NCBI RefSeq assembly: GCF_001713375.1
Contig: NZ_CP016449.1
Coordinates: 3,949,501-4,013,500, forward strand
DNA from: Hydrogenophaga sp. RAC07
GTDB lineage: Bacteria; Pseudomonadota; Gammaproteobacteria; Burkholderiales; Burkholderiaceae_C
Direction: 5' to 3'
Length of the DNA: 64,000 bases
Positions 44,639-53,749 of the stretch are shown piece after piece. Each line of letters opens with the position of its first letter. The stretch's first letter is position 1. Both the position numbers and the translations under genes were made by a program. The notes below the pieces were generated by a model that had not been told where the DNA came from, searched no databases, and saw only the letters and a program-made list of their open reading frames with translations.

Positions 44639-45393
44639 CCGCAACCAGCACCACCCATCTGGTCCTCATCCCCAGCTACAACCCCGGCCGCAAGGTGCTG
44701 GCCACGGTGCGCGCCGCGCGCGCGCGGTGGACACCGGTGTGGGTGGTGGTGGACGGCAGCAACGACGGCTCGGCCGACTGGCTGCAAGCCGAGGCCGCAC
44801 AAGACCCAGGCCTGCGGGTGATCGTGTTGCCACAGAACCAGGGCAAGGGCTCGGCCGTGCTGCACGGCATCACGCTGGCGGCGCAGGCCGGCTTCACGCA
44901 CGCGCTGACCATGGACTCCGACGGCCAGCACCCCGAGACGCTGATCCCCGACTTCATGGCGGCCTCTCAAGGCACACCTGCGGCCATGGTGCTGGGCAAA
45001 CCGGTGTTCGGCCCCGAAGCGCCCGCGCTGCGCGTGAACGGCCGCAAGGTCTCCAACGCCTGGGCCAACCTGGAAACGCTGGGCATGGGCATCGGTGATT
45101 CGCTCTACGGATTTCGCGTGTACCCGATCGCGCCGCTCATGCGCGTGATGCACGGCACCCGCTTCATGCGCCGCTTCGACTTCGACCCCGAGGCCGTGGT
45201 GCGCCTGTGCTGGGCCGGCGTGCGGCCCATCAACATCGACGCGCCGGTGCGCTACTTCTCGGCGCAGGAAGGCGGCGTGTCGCACTTCAAATACCTGCGC
45301 GACAACGTGTTGCTGACCTGGATGCACACGCGCCTGTTCATCGGGTTTGTGCTGCGCCTGCCACTGCTGCTGTGGCGGCGCCTGACGAACTGA
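44635..45393 (+). CDS. Family 2 glycosyltransferase of the aryl-polyene cluster
   Basis: A 252-residue GT-A glycosyltransferase: VLIPSYNPG at the start, VVVDGSNDGSADWL, NQGKGSAVLHG and the DSDGQHP metal-binding motif, with a hydrophobic C-terminus (LFIGFVLRLPLLLW) for membrane association. Homologues in aryl-polyene clusters probably link the polyene to a sugar-containing lipid anchor. ATG at 44635 overlaps the acyltransferase stop. It is the last gene of the left half of the pigment locus; unrelated DNA begins right after its stop. Confidence 0.87.
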   Translation: MTATSTTHLVLIPSYNPGRKVLATVRAARARWTPVWVVVDGSNDGSADWLQAEAAQDPGLRVIVLPQNQGKGSAVLHGITLAAQAGFTHALTMDSDGQHPETLIPDFMAASQGTPAAMVLGKPVFGPEAPALRVNGRKVSNAWANLETLGMGIGDSLYGFRVYPIAPLMRVMHGTRFMRRFDFDPEAVVRLCWAGVRPINIDAPVRYFSAQEGGVSHFKYLRDNVLLTWMHTRLFIGFVLRLPLLLWRRLTN

Positions 45394-45749
45394 GCAGGGG
45401 CAATGGCTCTTGGCCGCAAAGGTCGGGTGAATACTGAATGGAGTCGTTCAGACGCATCGCCTCGAAAGGCTGCCGCCTCCGTCAACGGTCATTCAGCCGA
45501 CCCCGTACGAAGGGCGGTTGAATCACCAAGACCGGGTACTCAACCGTTGGGTGCCAGGGTACTTGCTACGGCGCCTTTGCGAAAACAACGACTGCAGGAT
45601 CTGATGTCACATGACTTTCTGCGTGGAACCACAACACTTCATCTCGAAGACCAGGATGCGACTGCTGCACGAACCACATCACACGGGTGCCACGAAAACC
45701 CGGTTCGGCCTGCGCCGGTGAGCCAGTTGAGGGCGGTGATGAGACAGCC
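45394..45749. other. Gene-free left border of the inserted region
   Basis: No coding frame here is convincing on either strand. Base composition drops noticeably compared with the pigment genes. I see no tRNA, integrase remnant or clear attachment repeat. It marks the change from the pigment operon to accessory DNA. Confidence 0.5.
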
Positions 45750-47144
45750 TCATTGCAGCAGCTTGACCAGATTTCCCGCTGCTGCAGCTCCGTATTGTTT
45801 AAGGTCGGCTGAAGTCTGTGCCACCAGTGGGTGGTCGCGGTGCGCCCCCAGACCCGAGATGGGGTTGAGCCGAGTGCTCTTCGACCAGGCGACCACGGCG
45901 GGGTGAGACGCGCACGCGCGGTCGTGCGCCATCCGCGCGAGGTAGGTCGACAGGTAGTCGCGCGGCTCGTCCCAGTACCGGATCGGCGGGCACATGCGGT
46001 TCTTCTCGGCGGTATCTGCGATGGTGGCTTCGATCACGCCCAGCAGGGCGGCCGGGTAGCAGGCGAAGCTCCAGAACAGGGGTTGGATGGTCACCCGATC
46101 GGCTTCGAACACCGGCCGCAGCGCCGGGCGCGCCAGGCCGGCGGCAGCGCAGTGAACATGCAGCGTCCCGGGCCCGGTGGGCACAGAGCCACCGTCGAAC
46201 ACGATGCGGTCTCGCTCAATCCGGCGCACATGCCCCAGTCGGACCACGTCGTCGATCTGGCGCAACAAGGCCAACTCGGCTTCGCTGATCATGGCTCCGC
46301 GGCTCATGGTGGGCACGACCTTGGTGTCCACGCGCAGGAAGAGGCCCTCGGCCTCATGTCGGGCGAACACGTCATCCACGGACGTGCCCTGCGCCATGGC
46401 CTTGAGCTGCAAGCCGACCCCAGCATAGAAGTCGGGCAAACTTTCCCCCGGCTGGTAAAAGCGCCGGTTCAGCCACCAGCCTTCGCGCGGCCTGACCCAC
46501 TGGATGGCGCTCGCCGAAACGCCCTGCGAAAGCAGCCAAACGCAGGTGTCCAACGCAGTCTTGCCGGTACCGATGACCACGTAGCGCTCGGGCCGCTCTG
46601 TCAAACGAGCAATATCGCCCGCAGGCACGCAGCGCACGCCCTCGGCCACTTCAAAGGGCGGCGGGCTTGTCGCGGGTATGCGTCCTTCGAGATAGCCGGT
46701 GTCGACCAGCTTTCGCCGCACACGCACCTCTTGCACCGCACCGGTCAGGCGCGAGGTGATGAAGTGACGGCCATCAAGGCCGATGGTGTGATCGCTGCAG
46801 GGATGGTGGTGTACGCGCCCGGTCGGCAGGAAGTGCTGGTCCATCACCTGTGCGTAGTACGCGCGCAGTTCGTCCGCACTTGCCATCTCGTGAAATCCGA
46901 CATTGAGGCCGGATTGATTGACCGTATCGCGCCCCAAGGGCACGGACGACACACCGTAAAAAGCGGACGGCTGGTGCAGGCGCACGAAAGGATAGGCGTC
47001 GATCCAGTGTCCACCCGGCGCGTGGCGCCGGTCCACCAAAGTGACAGTCGCATCAGAGTGGCTGAGCAGGGCATCGGTGAACGCCATGCCGGCCGCTCCC
47101 GTACCAACCACGAGGTAATCAGTCTCGAGAGGTTCACGCCTCAT
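45750..47144 (-). CDS. FMO-like FAD/NAD(P)-binding oxidoreductase
   Basis: A 464-residue flavoprotein with two nucleotide-binding sites: TDYLVVGTGAAGMAFTDALL at the N-terminus for FAD and YVVIGTGKTALDTCVWLL near residue 190 for NAD(P)H. This is the two-Rossmann layout of flavin monooxygenases. GGHWIDAYPFVRLHQPS between them resembles the FMO/Baeyer-Villiger region, but the exact FMO fingerprint is not seen. The gene is 123 bases from the DUF4242 gene upstream on the same strand, and both are divergent from a LysR regulator. Substrate unknown. Confidence 0.78.
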   Translation of the reverse strand: MRREPLETDYLVVGTGAAGMAFTDALLSHSDATVTLVDRRHAPGGHWIDAYPFVRLHQPSAFYGVSSVPLGRDTVNQSGLNVGFHEMASADELRAYYAQVMDQHFLPTGRVHHHPCSDHTIGLDGRHFITSRLTGAVQEVRVRRKLVDTGYLEGRIPATSPPPFEVAEGVRCVPAGDIARLTERPERYVVIGTGKTALDTCVWLLSQGVSASAIQWVRPREGWWLNRRFYQPGESLPDFYAGVGLQLKAMAQGTSVDDVFARHEAEGLFLRVDTKVVPTMSRGAMISEAELALLRQIDDVVRLGHVRRIERDRIVFDGGSVPTGPGTLHVHCAAAGLARPALRPVFEADRVTIQPLFWSFACYPAALLGVIEATIADTAEKNRMCPPIRYWDEPRDYLSTYLARMAHDRACASHPAVVAWSKSTRLNPISGLGAHRDHPLVAQTSADLKQYGAAAAGNLVKLLQ

Positions 47145-47267
47145 CGCTCCTGAATTGGCATGTCCTCATGCGAAGTCGCACACGAGGCATTGAGAAATAG
47201 ATACAGCTCGGCAAAGCCTGCCAGGGGTCACCCTATCGGGCTTCTGGTTGCGAACAGCGATCGCTGT

Positions 47268-47552
47268 TCAGTTGTTCGCCGTTGTCGGATCAATGATCTG
47301 TGAAACCTCGGTGATCTTGGCCACCGGGATGCCGCTGAGCTCTGCATGCTGGCGGATGGTTGCCTCGCTGTCCGCGAGGTAGATACAGAAGGTGCTGTCG
47401 CCAGCAACGTAGCTGTGTTGCCACTGGATCGTCGCGCCAATCTTCGCGATGGCCTGGTTCGACGCCCGCGCGGCGCCGCACAGTTCGACGATCGACATGC
47501 CGCCGACCCCCGGGATATGCCGCTCGATCAGGAATCGTTTCAGTTGAGTCAT
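47268..47552 (-). CDS. DUF4242-like small protein
   Basis: A 94-residue protein resembling the DUF4242 family, small ferredoxin-like-fold domains sometimes described as nickel-binding. Visible features are KRFLIERHIPGVGG, QWQHSYVAGDSTFCIYLADSEATIRQHAELSGIP and ITEVSQIIDP. It is first on its strand after the divergent LysR promoter and precedes the flavin oxidoreductase, so the two may be co-regulated. The biochemical role is not known. Confidence 0.75.
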   Translation of the reverse strand: MTQLKRFLIERHIPGVGGMSIVELCGAARASNQAIAKIGATIQWQHSYVAGDSTFCIYLADSEATIRQHAELSGIPVAKITEVSQIIDPTTANN

Positions 47553-47614
47553 TGGTCTTCTCCTCGGTGGTTGATGTGGGATGGATCATCCGCACCAATA
47601 CACCACGGGGCAAG

Positions 47615-47650
47615 CTAAATAATCTTGATGCAACTAAAGAAAAGATTTAG
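47615..47650. promoter_or_regulatory. AT-rich inverted repeat in a divergent LysR promoter
   Basis: CTAAATAATCTT (47615-47626) is an imperfect inverse of AAAGATTTAG (47641-47650), in an AT-rich patch just before the LysR ATG at 47660 and 63 bases before the DUF4242 gene. The location suggests the binding site of the adjacent LysR regulator. Confidence 0.38.
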
Positions 47651-47659
47651 CCTTGGTCG

Positions 47660-48601
47660 ATGGACCAACCCAGCCATCTGCGTTCGCTGCAGGCACTTGA
47701 ACTCGCCCTGCGGACGGGTTCGTTGAAGGGCGCTGCCTCAAAGCTCGCAATCACACCGGCGGCGGTCGGGCAGCGCGTGAAGGCACTCGAGGACTACTTG
47801 GGTTTCGACCTCGTGGTGCGAGGTCGATCGGGCTTGCAACCCACGCTTGAACTGAGCGGGGCATTGCCGCACTTGCACGCCGCGTTCCGCGAACTGTCGC
47901 TGGCTGCGGATCAGCTCGAATTGCAGCAGCGGCAGCAGATACGCATAGCTGCGGCCAGCGACATCGTTGACTTGTGGTTGGCGCCAAGGTTGTTCGCATT
48001 TCAGGCCAAACATCCCAACGTCGAGCTCGAGATCAACGGCGAAGGTGATCTGCCGCGGCGCATGCGTGCCGCCGATTGCGAGATCTTCTTCGGCCCCGTC
48101 GGTGACGCCCGTTCGCAGGATGACCGTCTCGGGGAACTGCTGTTTCATGACCATGTGTTGCCAGTGACGTCGCCCGAGAACGAACGCCGTGTCGCTGCAC
48201 TCGGCGGCTCTGCGCGCCTGGAGGGCTTTCCGCTTCTGCACGTGGACTTTTATCGCAATGACCCGCAGGCACCCAAGTGGCCGGAATGGCTCATGTCTCA
48301 GGGATTGACGCGCACGGCTCCCGAACGCGGGATTCGCTTCCAGCGCATCACACCAGCGATGGACGCCGTGATCGCCAACGCAGGCTTTGCCATGTGCGGC
48401 ATTGCCCTGCTGCGCGAGGTTATTGAGGCAGCGCGGCTCTCTCTGCCGTTCCCGATGTCGGCCGGCCGACGCACGTCGCATGCGTTCCAGGTGCGTTTCT
48501 GCGCCGAGTCGCTGCATCGGCCGCAGCTGCGGCACTTTCGTCAGTGGTTGCTCGCCGAGGGGGCCGAGACTCGACGTTGGCTGGAGCCACACGCTGGATA
48601 G
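47660..48601 (+). CDS. LysR-family transcriptional regulator
   Basis: A 313-residue LysR-type regulator of the GcvA-like group: HTH SLQALELALRTGSLKGAASKLAITPAAVGQRVKALEDYLG in the first 60 residues, then the effector domain (PNVELEINGEGDLPRRMRAADCEIFFG). It is divergent from the DUF4242/flavin-oxidoreductase pair and is probably their regulator. Base composition is lower in GC than the pigment genes on either side. The ATG at 47660 gives the usual N-terminus. Confidence 0.87.
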   Translation: MDQPSHLRSLQALELALRTGSLKGAASKLAITPAAVGQRVKALEDYLGFDLVVRGRSGLQPTLELSGALPHLHAAFRELSLAADQLELQQRQQIRIAAASDIVDLWLAPRLFAFQAKHPNVELEINGEGDLPRRMRAADCEIFFGPVGDARSQDDRLGELLFHDHVLPVTSPENERRVAALGGSARLEGFPLLHVDFYRNDPQAPKWPEWLMSQGLTRTAPERGIRFQRITPAMDAVIANAGFAMCGIALLREVIEAARLSLPFPMSAGRRTSHAFQVRFCAESLHRPQLRHFRQWLLAEGAETRRWLEPHAG

Positions 48602-48925
48602 TCGACGGGAAGCGTTAGAACGATGGCTGACACTTTCGTAGAAGACCTCTCCCCAGGCTCAGATCGCTTCTGACGGGTCTCGTATGTTCGTCCATGCCAT
48701 GGACCAGGTAAACCGTTCGGGAGACTGGGGGAAGCCCAGTGTGGCGACCCAAAAACGCCGGCTGCAGGCATCGGAACGAAGCACTGAAGCGGAAAACCCC
48801 GACCAACTCAATCCCCGCCGCCCTGTGGCCCTGCGGCTCAAAATGCTTCGGCCTCGACCGAAGCTTCTTGCGTGTCATTTGGTAGACAGTTGCGCTCCCA
48901 TCCACTCCAACTGCGAGCGCACACG
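48602..48925. other. Gene-free stretch with a small hairpin
   Basis: No credible gene. A hairpin GCTTCGG (48845-48851) / CCGAAGC (48858-48864) with a six-base loop lies 62 bases before the NIPSNAP start. It has no T run, so it may be a leader structure or operator rather than a terminator. Confidence 0.45.
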
Positions 48926-49264
48926 ATGTCTATCACCTGCTTCATCCACTACCAGATTGACCCCTTCCAGCGCAGCGCCTTCAAGTGCTACGCCGAAGCC
49001 TGGGGTCGTGTCATTCCGCGCTGCGGCGGCGAACTCATCGGCTATTTCCTGCCACACGAAGGCAGCAACGATGTTGCATGGGGCCTGATCGGTTTCGACG
49101 ACATGGCAGCTTACGAACGCTACCGGGCGGCGCTCAAGAACGACGCCGAGGGACGTGCCAACTTCGAGCGTGCGCAGTCGGAGCGCTTCATTCTTCGCGA
49201 GGAGCGGACTTGGCTTGAGGATGTGCATTCGACACGCAATGTCGCGCGCCAGGTGACGCCATGA
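48926..49264 (+). CDS. NIPSNAP-family protein
   Basis: A 112-residue ferredoxin-like (dimeric alpha-beta barrel) protein of the NIPSNAP family: [22 protein letters not shown] and [19 protein letters not shown] are typical. Family members have no agreed function but often sit with small monooxygenases. The ATG at 48926 is preferred to an upstream ATG at 48872, whose extra residues do not fit the family. Its stop overlaps the next start by four bases (ATGA). Confidence 0.85.
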   Translation: MSITCFIHYQIDPFQRSAFKCYAEAWGRVIPRCGGELIGYFLPHEGSNDVAWGLIGFDDMAAYERYRAALKNDAEGRANFERAQSERFILREERTWLEDVHSTRNVARQVTP

Positions 49265-49605
49265 TTGCGGTCATCTTTGAAGTGGATCCGCGCCCCGGCG
49301 CAGCGCCGCGCTATTTCGAACTGGCAGCTGCGCTAAAGGCTGACCTCGAGTCCATCGATGGCTTCATCTCTGTGGAGCGGTTCGAGAGCCTTGCACAACC
49401 AGGACGGTATTTGTCGCTCAGTTTCTGGCGCGATGAAGCTGCAGTGCGCAACTGGCGTTGCCACGGAATGCATCGCCACGCCCAGCAAGAAGGCCGCGGC
49501 GATGTGCTTGCAGACTACCGATTGCGGGTTGCCGCGGTGGTGCGCGACTACGGAATGCTGGTGCGTGACCAGGCACCTTCGGACTCCCAGAGTGCGCTAA
49601 TCTGA
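49261..49605 (+). CDS. Antibiotic biosynthesis monooxygenase (ABM) domain protein
   Basis: A 114-residue ABM-fold protein: [23 protein letters not shown] and [32 protein letters not shown] are the classic halves, and the [12 protein letters not shown] segment follows. ABM proteins act as cofactor-free oxygenases or haem/quinone-handling enzymes. It overlaps the NIPSNAP gene and is followed within six bases by an ArsR regulator, making a three-gene operon. Confidence 0.88.
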   Translation: MIAVIFEVDPRPGAAPRYFELAAALKADLESIDGFISVERFESLAQPGRYLSLSFWRDEAAVRNWRCHGMHRHAQQEGRGDVLADYRLRVAAVVRDYGMLVRDQAPSDSQSALI

Positions 49606-49610
49606 CATCC

Positions 49611-50300
49611 ATGAACAAGCCCCACGAACCTCGCCTGGCCCGAGTGGCTGCCATCGTGGCCGACCCGGCGCGCTCTCGGATGCTGGCCTACCTGTTGTCC
49701 GGCGAATACGCCAGCGCCAGCGAACTGGCAAAGACCGCATCGGTGACGCCAGCAACTGCAAGTGGGCATCTAGCCAAGCTCCTGGATGCTGGATTCGTTG
49801 TCTGCGAGCCCAGGGGCCGTCACCGGTACTACCGCCTGGCTGATGTCGACGTGGCGCATGCTCTGGAAGCCTTGGCGCTGGTTGCAGAGCGCGATGAACA
49901 CGACCGCGCGTGGGGCCACCCTGAGCGCAAACGCCTACGCTTTGCGAGATGCTGCTACGGGCACTTGGCGGGGCAACTCGCGGTCACGGTGTTCGATGCG
50001 CTGCAGCGAAATGAACGCCTGAAATCGGCGACCGACGGGTACGAACTGACCGAAGCGGGAAGAGAGTGGCTCCAAGAATTGGGGATGATTCCGGGTTCGC
50101 CGAGTGGACGACGCCGATTCGCTTACCGCTGCCTGGATTGGTCCGAACGCCGCGATCACTTGGCGGGCCAGCTGGCAGACGAGATCTACCAACACTTCAC
50201 CAAGGCGGGATGGCTGCGCCGTGCTGCAGGTCGTTCCGTGGAACTGACCATCAGCGGCCAGCAGGAATTGCTCCCTCGCCTGAGCGCCGATACCCCCTGA
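49611..50300 (+). CDS. ArsR-family regulator with C-terminal extension
   Basis: A 229-residue ArsR-type regulator. The winged helix lies at ~10-90 (RSRMLAYLLSGEYASASELAKTASVTPATASGHLAKLLDAGFV, HRYYRLAD). The additional ~130 residues carry a cysteine in RFARCCYGHLAGQLAVTVFDAL and a second repeat-like part (YRCLDWSERRDHLAGQLADEIY). This long form of ArsR with a conserved CCYGHLAG/CLDWSERR pattern is known next to NIPSNAP and ABM genes. It probably represses its own operon and senses a reactive compound through the cysteines. Confidence 0.85.
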   Translation: MNKPHEPRLARVAAIVADPARSRMLAYLLSGEYASASELAKTASVTPATASGHLAKLLDAGFVVCEPRGRHRYYRLADVDVAHALEALALVAERDEHDRAWGHPERKRLRFARCCYGHLAGQLAVTVFDALQRNERLKSATDGYELTEAGREWLQELGMIPGSPSGRRRFAYRCLDWSERRDHLAGQLADEIYQHFTKAGWLRRAAGRSVELTISGQQELLPRLSADTP

Positions 50301-50685
50301 TACCGCGACAGTCGCCTCGGGGTTTTGCCGATCCAAATGGTCGCCGTTGGCCACGGATCCGTCTCGCGCCTCTGCGGTTCGTTTTGTGGCGCCGAATCGA
50401 TCGTCGCTTCTTGGCCTGCTTTAGACGCCCGCATTGAGCGGTTGACAGGAAGCAATCGATGACAAGCAGCTCTCTGGTGGGCAGCTAAAGACTGAACTGA
50501 GTCTTTCGAGCCCGACGTCTCGAAACACAGCGGCGTTGACTACCAGCCAGTCAACGGCCAGCCTTCCTCTGACTGCTGCACCTCCAAGACCGGGCACCCA
50601 AAGGGTGGAGCCCGCCATGAGTGTCCAGTGGCAGGACATGACTGCGAACGCACTGCACGTGCGGTGTGTGCCCCTGACTGCATGC
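50301..50685. other. Gene-free stretch
   Basis: No supported gene on either strand. The longest frames (for example 50421-50816 on the minus strand) have no family features and overlap the small lipoprotein gene in a different frame. Confidence 0.45.
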
Positions 50686-50844
50686 TTAGCAGTTTCCCTT
50701 TTTGGCTTGTCCGGGCGGGCAGAACTTGCCGCCACCTGAGTCATGCCGACCAGCAGGGTCAATGACGACCGAGCCGGATGGCGTGTACACGGCACAGCCG
50801 GCGAAGGACGACGCAAGAAACATCGCCGCGATCAGTCTTTTCAT
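50686..50844 (-). CDS. Small lipoprotein (52 residues)
   Basis: A short gene. Read on the minus strand from ATG at 50844 it encodes MKRLIAAMFLASSFAGC and then a 35-residue tail ending KFCPPGQAKKGNC, stopping with TAA. The N-terminus is a lipoprotein signal with lipobox SFAGC (lipidated Cys17). The C-terminal FCPPGQAKKGNC, with two cysteines, recurs in small secreted proteins of proteobacteria as I recall. AAAGG stands seven bases before the ATG. The IS21 element begins 73 bases upstream, so its promoter may have been changed. Function unknown. Confidence 0.75.
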   Translation of the reverse strand: MKRLIAAMFLASSFAGCAVYTPSGSVVIDPAGRHDSGGGKFCPPGQAKKGNC

Positions 50845-50917
50845 ATGTAGCCTTTGTTGATGCAATCACACCCAGTTTAAACAGGTGCGGTTTGCCTGCA
50901 GAGGAGGTGGTTGAAAG

Positions 50918-50928
50918 TGTTGATTCAT
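50918..50928 (+). repeat. Left terminal inverted repeat of the IS21 element
   Basis: TGTTGATTCAT, an exact inverse of the right end at 53429-53439. The left flank shows no copy of the sequence following the right end. Confidence 0.88.
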
Positions 50929-51023
50929 TTCCAAAGCTGGGCCATTTCGGGACGCATTCACGTTGAAATTTGAGCCACGTTGCCGCTCTATCCTGCTGAA
51001 TTTTTCAGCACGGGGGAGCAGGA

Positions 51024-52559
51024 GTGATCAACGTGAGCACATTGAGCAAGTTACGCCGCCTCGTGCTGAGGCAGGACGTGTCGGTGCGCGAGGCCAGCCG
51101 GCGCCTGGGCATCTCGCGCAACACAGCCACCAAGTGGCTCAGGGACGGTCAGATGGCCGAACCCCGATACCCGCAGCGCGAGTCGGGCCCCAGCATCCTG
51201 GATCCGTACAAGGAGCAGTTGAGCCAGTGGCTCAAGGCCGATAGCCACCGCAGCAAACGCGATCGGCGCGGAATCAAGGCGATGTTTGAAGCGCTGCGTG
51301 CGCAGGGCTACAGCGGCAGCCGAGGGCCGGTCTACGCATTTGCCCAGCGCTGGCAGCAAGAGCAAGGCAACGCTGCGCGTGGTGCGGGGTTTGTACCACT
51401 GAGCTTCGAGTTGGGCGAGGCCTTCCAGTTCGACTGGAGCTGCGAGTACCTGTTCATCGGCGTGCTGCGCCGCCGCCTGGAGGTGGCACACACCAAGCTG
51501 GCGTCCAGTCGCGCCTTCTGCCTGGTGGCGTACTACAGCCAGGCGCACGAGATGCTGTTCGATGCGCACACGCGGGCGTTCGCCCTCTTCGGTGGCGTGC
51601 CCCGGCGGGGCATCTACGACAACATGAAGACCGCTGTGGACAAGGTCGGCCAGGGCAAGCAGCGCAGCGTCAATGCACGCTTCGAGGCGATGACCGGGCA
51701 CTACCTGTTCGAGCCGGAGTTCTGCAACCGGGCCGCTGGCTGGGAGAAGGGAGTCGTCGAGAAGAACGTTCAGGACCGGCGCAAGGACATCTGGCGCGAG
51801 GCCAGTGAGCGACGCTGGAGTTCGCTGAATGAGCTCAACGATTGGTTGCAGCAGGCCTGCGTGAAGGCCTGGGCTGAGATGAGTCACCCGGAATGGACAC
51901 AGCTCACGGTGGCCGATGTCTGGCAGGACGAACGTGCTCGTCTCATGCCCAACCCCCGTGCATTTGATGGCTATGTGGAGCAGCCGGTGCGGGTCTCTGC
52001 CACCTCACTCATTCACTTCCAGCGCAACCGCTACAGCGTGCCGTGTGAATGGATCCACGCGGTGGTCAGTCTGCGGGCCTACGCGGATGGCCTGCTGGTG
52101 GTCGGGCCCGAGGGGCGACAGGTGCGCCTGGCGCGCAGCTTCGAACGTGATCAGACGCTCTACGACTGGATGCATTACATCGCGCTCATCGAGCGCAAGC
52201 CCGGCGCGCTGCGCAACGGCGCACCCTTCAAGACCATGCCCGAACCCTTGCAGGAACTGCAGCGCCAGTTGCTGCGCCACAGCGGTGGCGACAGGGTGAT
52301 GGCGCAGCTGCTCATGGGGGTGAGCCTGCACGGGCTGGAAGCCGTGCTGGTGGCGGTGGAGCTGGCCCTGCAGAGCGGGCGGGTAAGTGCGGAGCATGTG
52401 CTCAACGTGCTCTCGCGCCTGAAGGAACAGCGCTTGCCCGAGTCGCCGGTGGCCACGATGCTCAAGCTCAACACGCCGCCACTGGCCAACCTGCAGCGCT
52501 ACGACGCACTGCGCAACGTCCAGCCTCATGAGGCGTCACCGGAGTCCGACCATGCATGA
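51024..52559 (+). CDS. istA: IS21-family transposase IstA
   Basis: A 511-residue DDE transposase. An N-terminal HTH ([22 protein letters not shown]) precedes the catalytic core with FDWSCEY (first Asp), IYDNMKTAV (second Asp) and GVVEKNV (Glu). A C-terminal beta-barrel-type domain follows ([18 protein letters not shown]). The start is GTG at 51024, with AGGAG-like sequence upstream; a GTG at 51033 is an alternative. IstA cuts and joins the IS ends with help of IstB. The stop overlaps the istB start by eight bases. Confidence 0.95.
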   Translation: MINVSTLSKLRRLVLRQDVSVREASRRLGISRNTATKWLRDGQMAEPRYPQRESGPSILDPYKEQLSQWLKADSHRSKRDRRGIKAMFEALRAQGYSGSRGPVYAFAQRWQQEQGNAARGAGFVPLSFELGEAFQFDWSCEYLFIGVLRRRLEVAHTKLASSRAFCLVAYYSQAHEMLFDAHTRAFALFGGVPRRGIYDNMKTAVDKVGQGKQRSVNARFEAMTGHYLFEPEFCNRAAGWEKGVVEKNVQDRRKDIWREASERRWSSLNELNDWLQQACVKAWAEMSHPEWTQLTVADVWQDERARLMPNPRAFDGYVEQPVRVSATSLIHFQRNRYSVPCEWIHAVVSLRAYADGLLVVGPEGRQVRLARSFERDQTLYDWMHYIALIERKPGALRNGAPFKTMPEPLQELQRQLLRHSGGDRVMAQLLMGVSLHGLEAVLVAVELALQSGRVSAEHVLNVLSRLKEQRLPESPVATMLKLNTPPLANLQRYDALRNVQPHEASPESDHA

Positions 52560-53367
52560 CGTCATTGATGCTTTCAAAGCACTGGGCCTGCACGGCATGG
52601 CCAGTGCCTGGCCGGAGGTACTGGGCACCGCCCGCATGAAATCGCTCGATCATGAGGCCGTGCTGCACCAGCTCATCAAGGCCGAGACCGCTCAGCGTGA
52701 GGTGCGTTCCATGGCTTACCAGATGCGCGTGGCGCGCTTCCCTTCGCACCGTGACCTCGCCGGCTTTGACTTCGCCCACGCGCAGCTCGACGAAGCACTG
52801 GTGCGCCAGTTGCACACCCTTCGCTTCGTGGAGTCGGCGCACAACGTGGTGCTGGTTGGTGGCCCCGGCACGGGTAAAACCCACCTGGCCACGAGCCTGG
52901 GGATCGAGGCCATTCGCATGCATGGCAAGCGGGTGCGCTTCTTCTCAACGGTGGAGCTGGTCAACGCCCTGGAGCTGGAGAAGGCGCAGAACAAGGCCGG
53001 GCAAATGGCGCACCGCCTGATGTACGTCGATCTGGTGATCCTGGATGAACTGGGCTACCTGCCATTCACGCAGTCGGGCGGCGCGATGCTGTTCCACCTG
53101 CTCTCCAAGCTTTACGAGCGAACGAGCGTGGTTATCACCACCAACCTCACCTTCTCGGAATGGAGCAGCGTCTTTGGCGACGCCAAGATGACCACCGCCT
53201 TGCTCGACCGCCTCACGCACCACTGCCACATCGTGGAGACGGGCAATGAGAGCTGGCGATTCAAGCATTCCAGTGCCGCTGGCGCGGCACCGCCAAAGCA
53301 ACGCAGCAAAGCTCAGAAAGGAGATCGAAAAACAGCAGACCCGATAGACTTATCCACAACCGAGTAG
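52552..53367 (+). CDS. istB: IS21-family helper ATPase IstB
   Basis: A 271-residue DnaA/DnaC-like AAA+ protein that loads onto target DNA and stimulates IstA. Walker A is GGPGTGKTH, Walker [12 protein letters not shown] and sensor residues lie in [16 protein letters not shown]. The C-terminal tail is Lys/Ser-rich. The start is taken as ATG at 52552 (MHDVIDAF), overlapping istA; a longer in-frame start would run further into istA. Intact. Confidence 0.95.
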   Translation: MHDVIDAFKALGLHGMASAWPEVLGTARMKSLDHEAVLHQLIKAETAQREVRSMAYQMRVARFPSHRDLAGFDFAHAQLDEALVRQLHTLRFVESAHNVVLVGGPGTGKTHLATSLGIEAIRMHGKRVRFFSTVELVNALELEKAQNKAGQMAHRLMYVDLVILDELGYLPFTQSGGAMLFHLLSKLYERTSVVITTNLTFSEWSSVFGDAKMTTALLDRLTHHCHIVETGNESWRFKHSSAAGAAPPKQRSKAQKGDRKTADPIDLSTTE

Positions 53368-53428
53368 CCAAAGAATCCATCAACCCAGTGGCTCAATCTT
53401 CGACGTGATCACTGGCTCAGTTGTGCTG

Positions 53429-53439
53429 ATGAATCAACA
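53429..53439 (-). repeat. Right terminal inverted repeat of the IS21 element
   Basis: ATGAATCAACA, the inverse of the left end. It abuts the cut CHASE-domain gene, and its first bases supply the last codons and stop of that truncated frame. Confidence 0.88.
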
Positions 53440-53749
53440 GCCCCACCGCAGTGATTGCACCGCGAGCTCCTCGAAGGCCGAATTCATAACCGATGATGCG
53501 GCGCCTGACATCTTCAACAGTCTGCTCAACCTGCGCATTGAACTGCCGTTCGATCAATTCTTGGTTTCGCACTGCCTGAGCCATGACCAGGAAGTAGGTC
53601 GTTGCACCACCGATGGCCAGCACCACCAAAGGCAAGAGAAGACTCTTGATCGAAATCCTCGGCGGGTGTATTGGCAATTTGATTCCGTGTTTGCAATGGT
53701 GCTCATTGCTCCTATCGACACGACAGGGCTGTCGCTTGAATCCATTCAA
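53440..53749 (-). pseudogene. 5' remnant of a CHASE-domain sensor gene cut by IS21
   Basis: The minus-strand frame encodes a signal/transmembrane helix (KSLLLPLVVLAIGGATTYFLV) followed by ...RNQELIERQFNAQVEQTVEDVRRRIIGYEFGLRGARGAI, the N-terminal part of a CHASE domain as found before diguanylate cyclase or kinase modules. At 53440 the frame runs into the IS and stops at 53417 after seven foreign residues. The rest of the gene is not on the other side of the IS (left of 50918), so it has been lost, not merely interrupted. The original start is uncertain. Confidence 0.72.

Larger units (their letters stand above)
50918..53439 (+). mobile_element. IS21-family insertion sequence
   Basis: A complete 2,522-base element with istA and istB. 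Its ends are TGTTGATTCAT (50918-50928) and the exact inverse (53429-53439), starting with the TG typical of the family. GAGCCA-type repeats occur inside both ends (near 50990 and between 53390 and 53420), as expected for IS21 transposase sites. Both genes are intact, so it may be mobile. No target duplication is visible: the left flank is TTGAAAG and the right flank GCCCCAC. Confidence 0.93.

Noticed and set aside
50421..50816. A 131-codon minus-strand frame upstream of the IS
   Set aside because: It overlaps the small lipoprotein gene in another frame and has no recognisable features.
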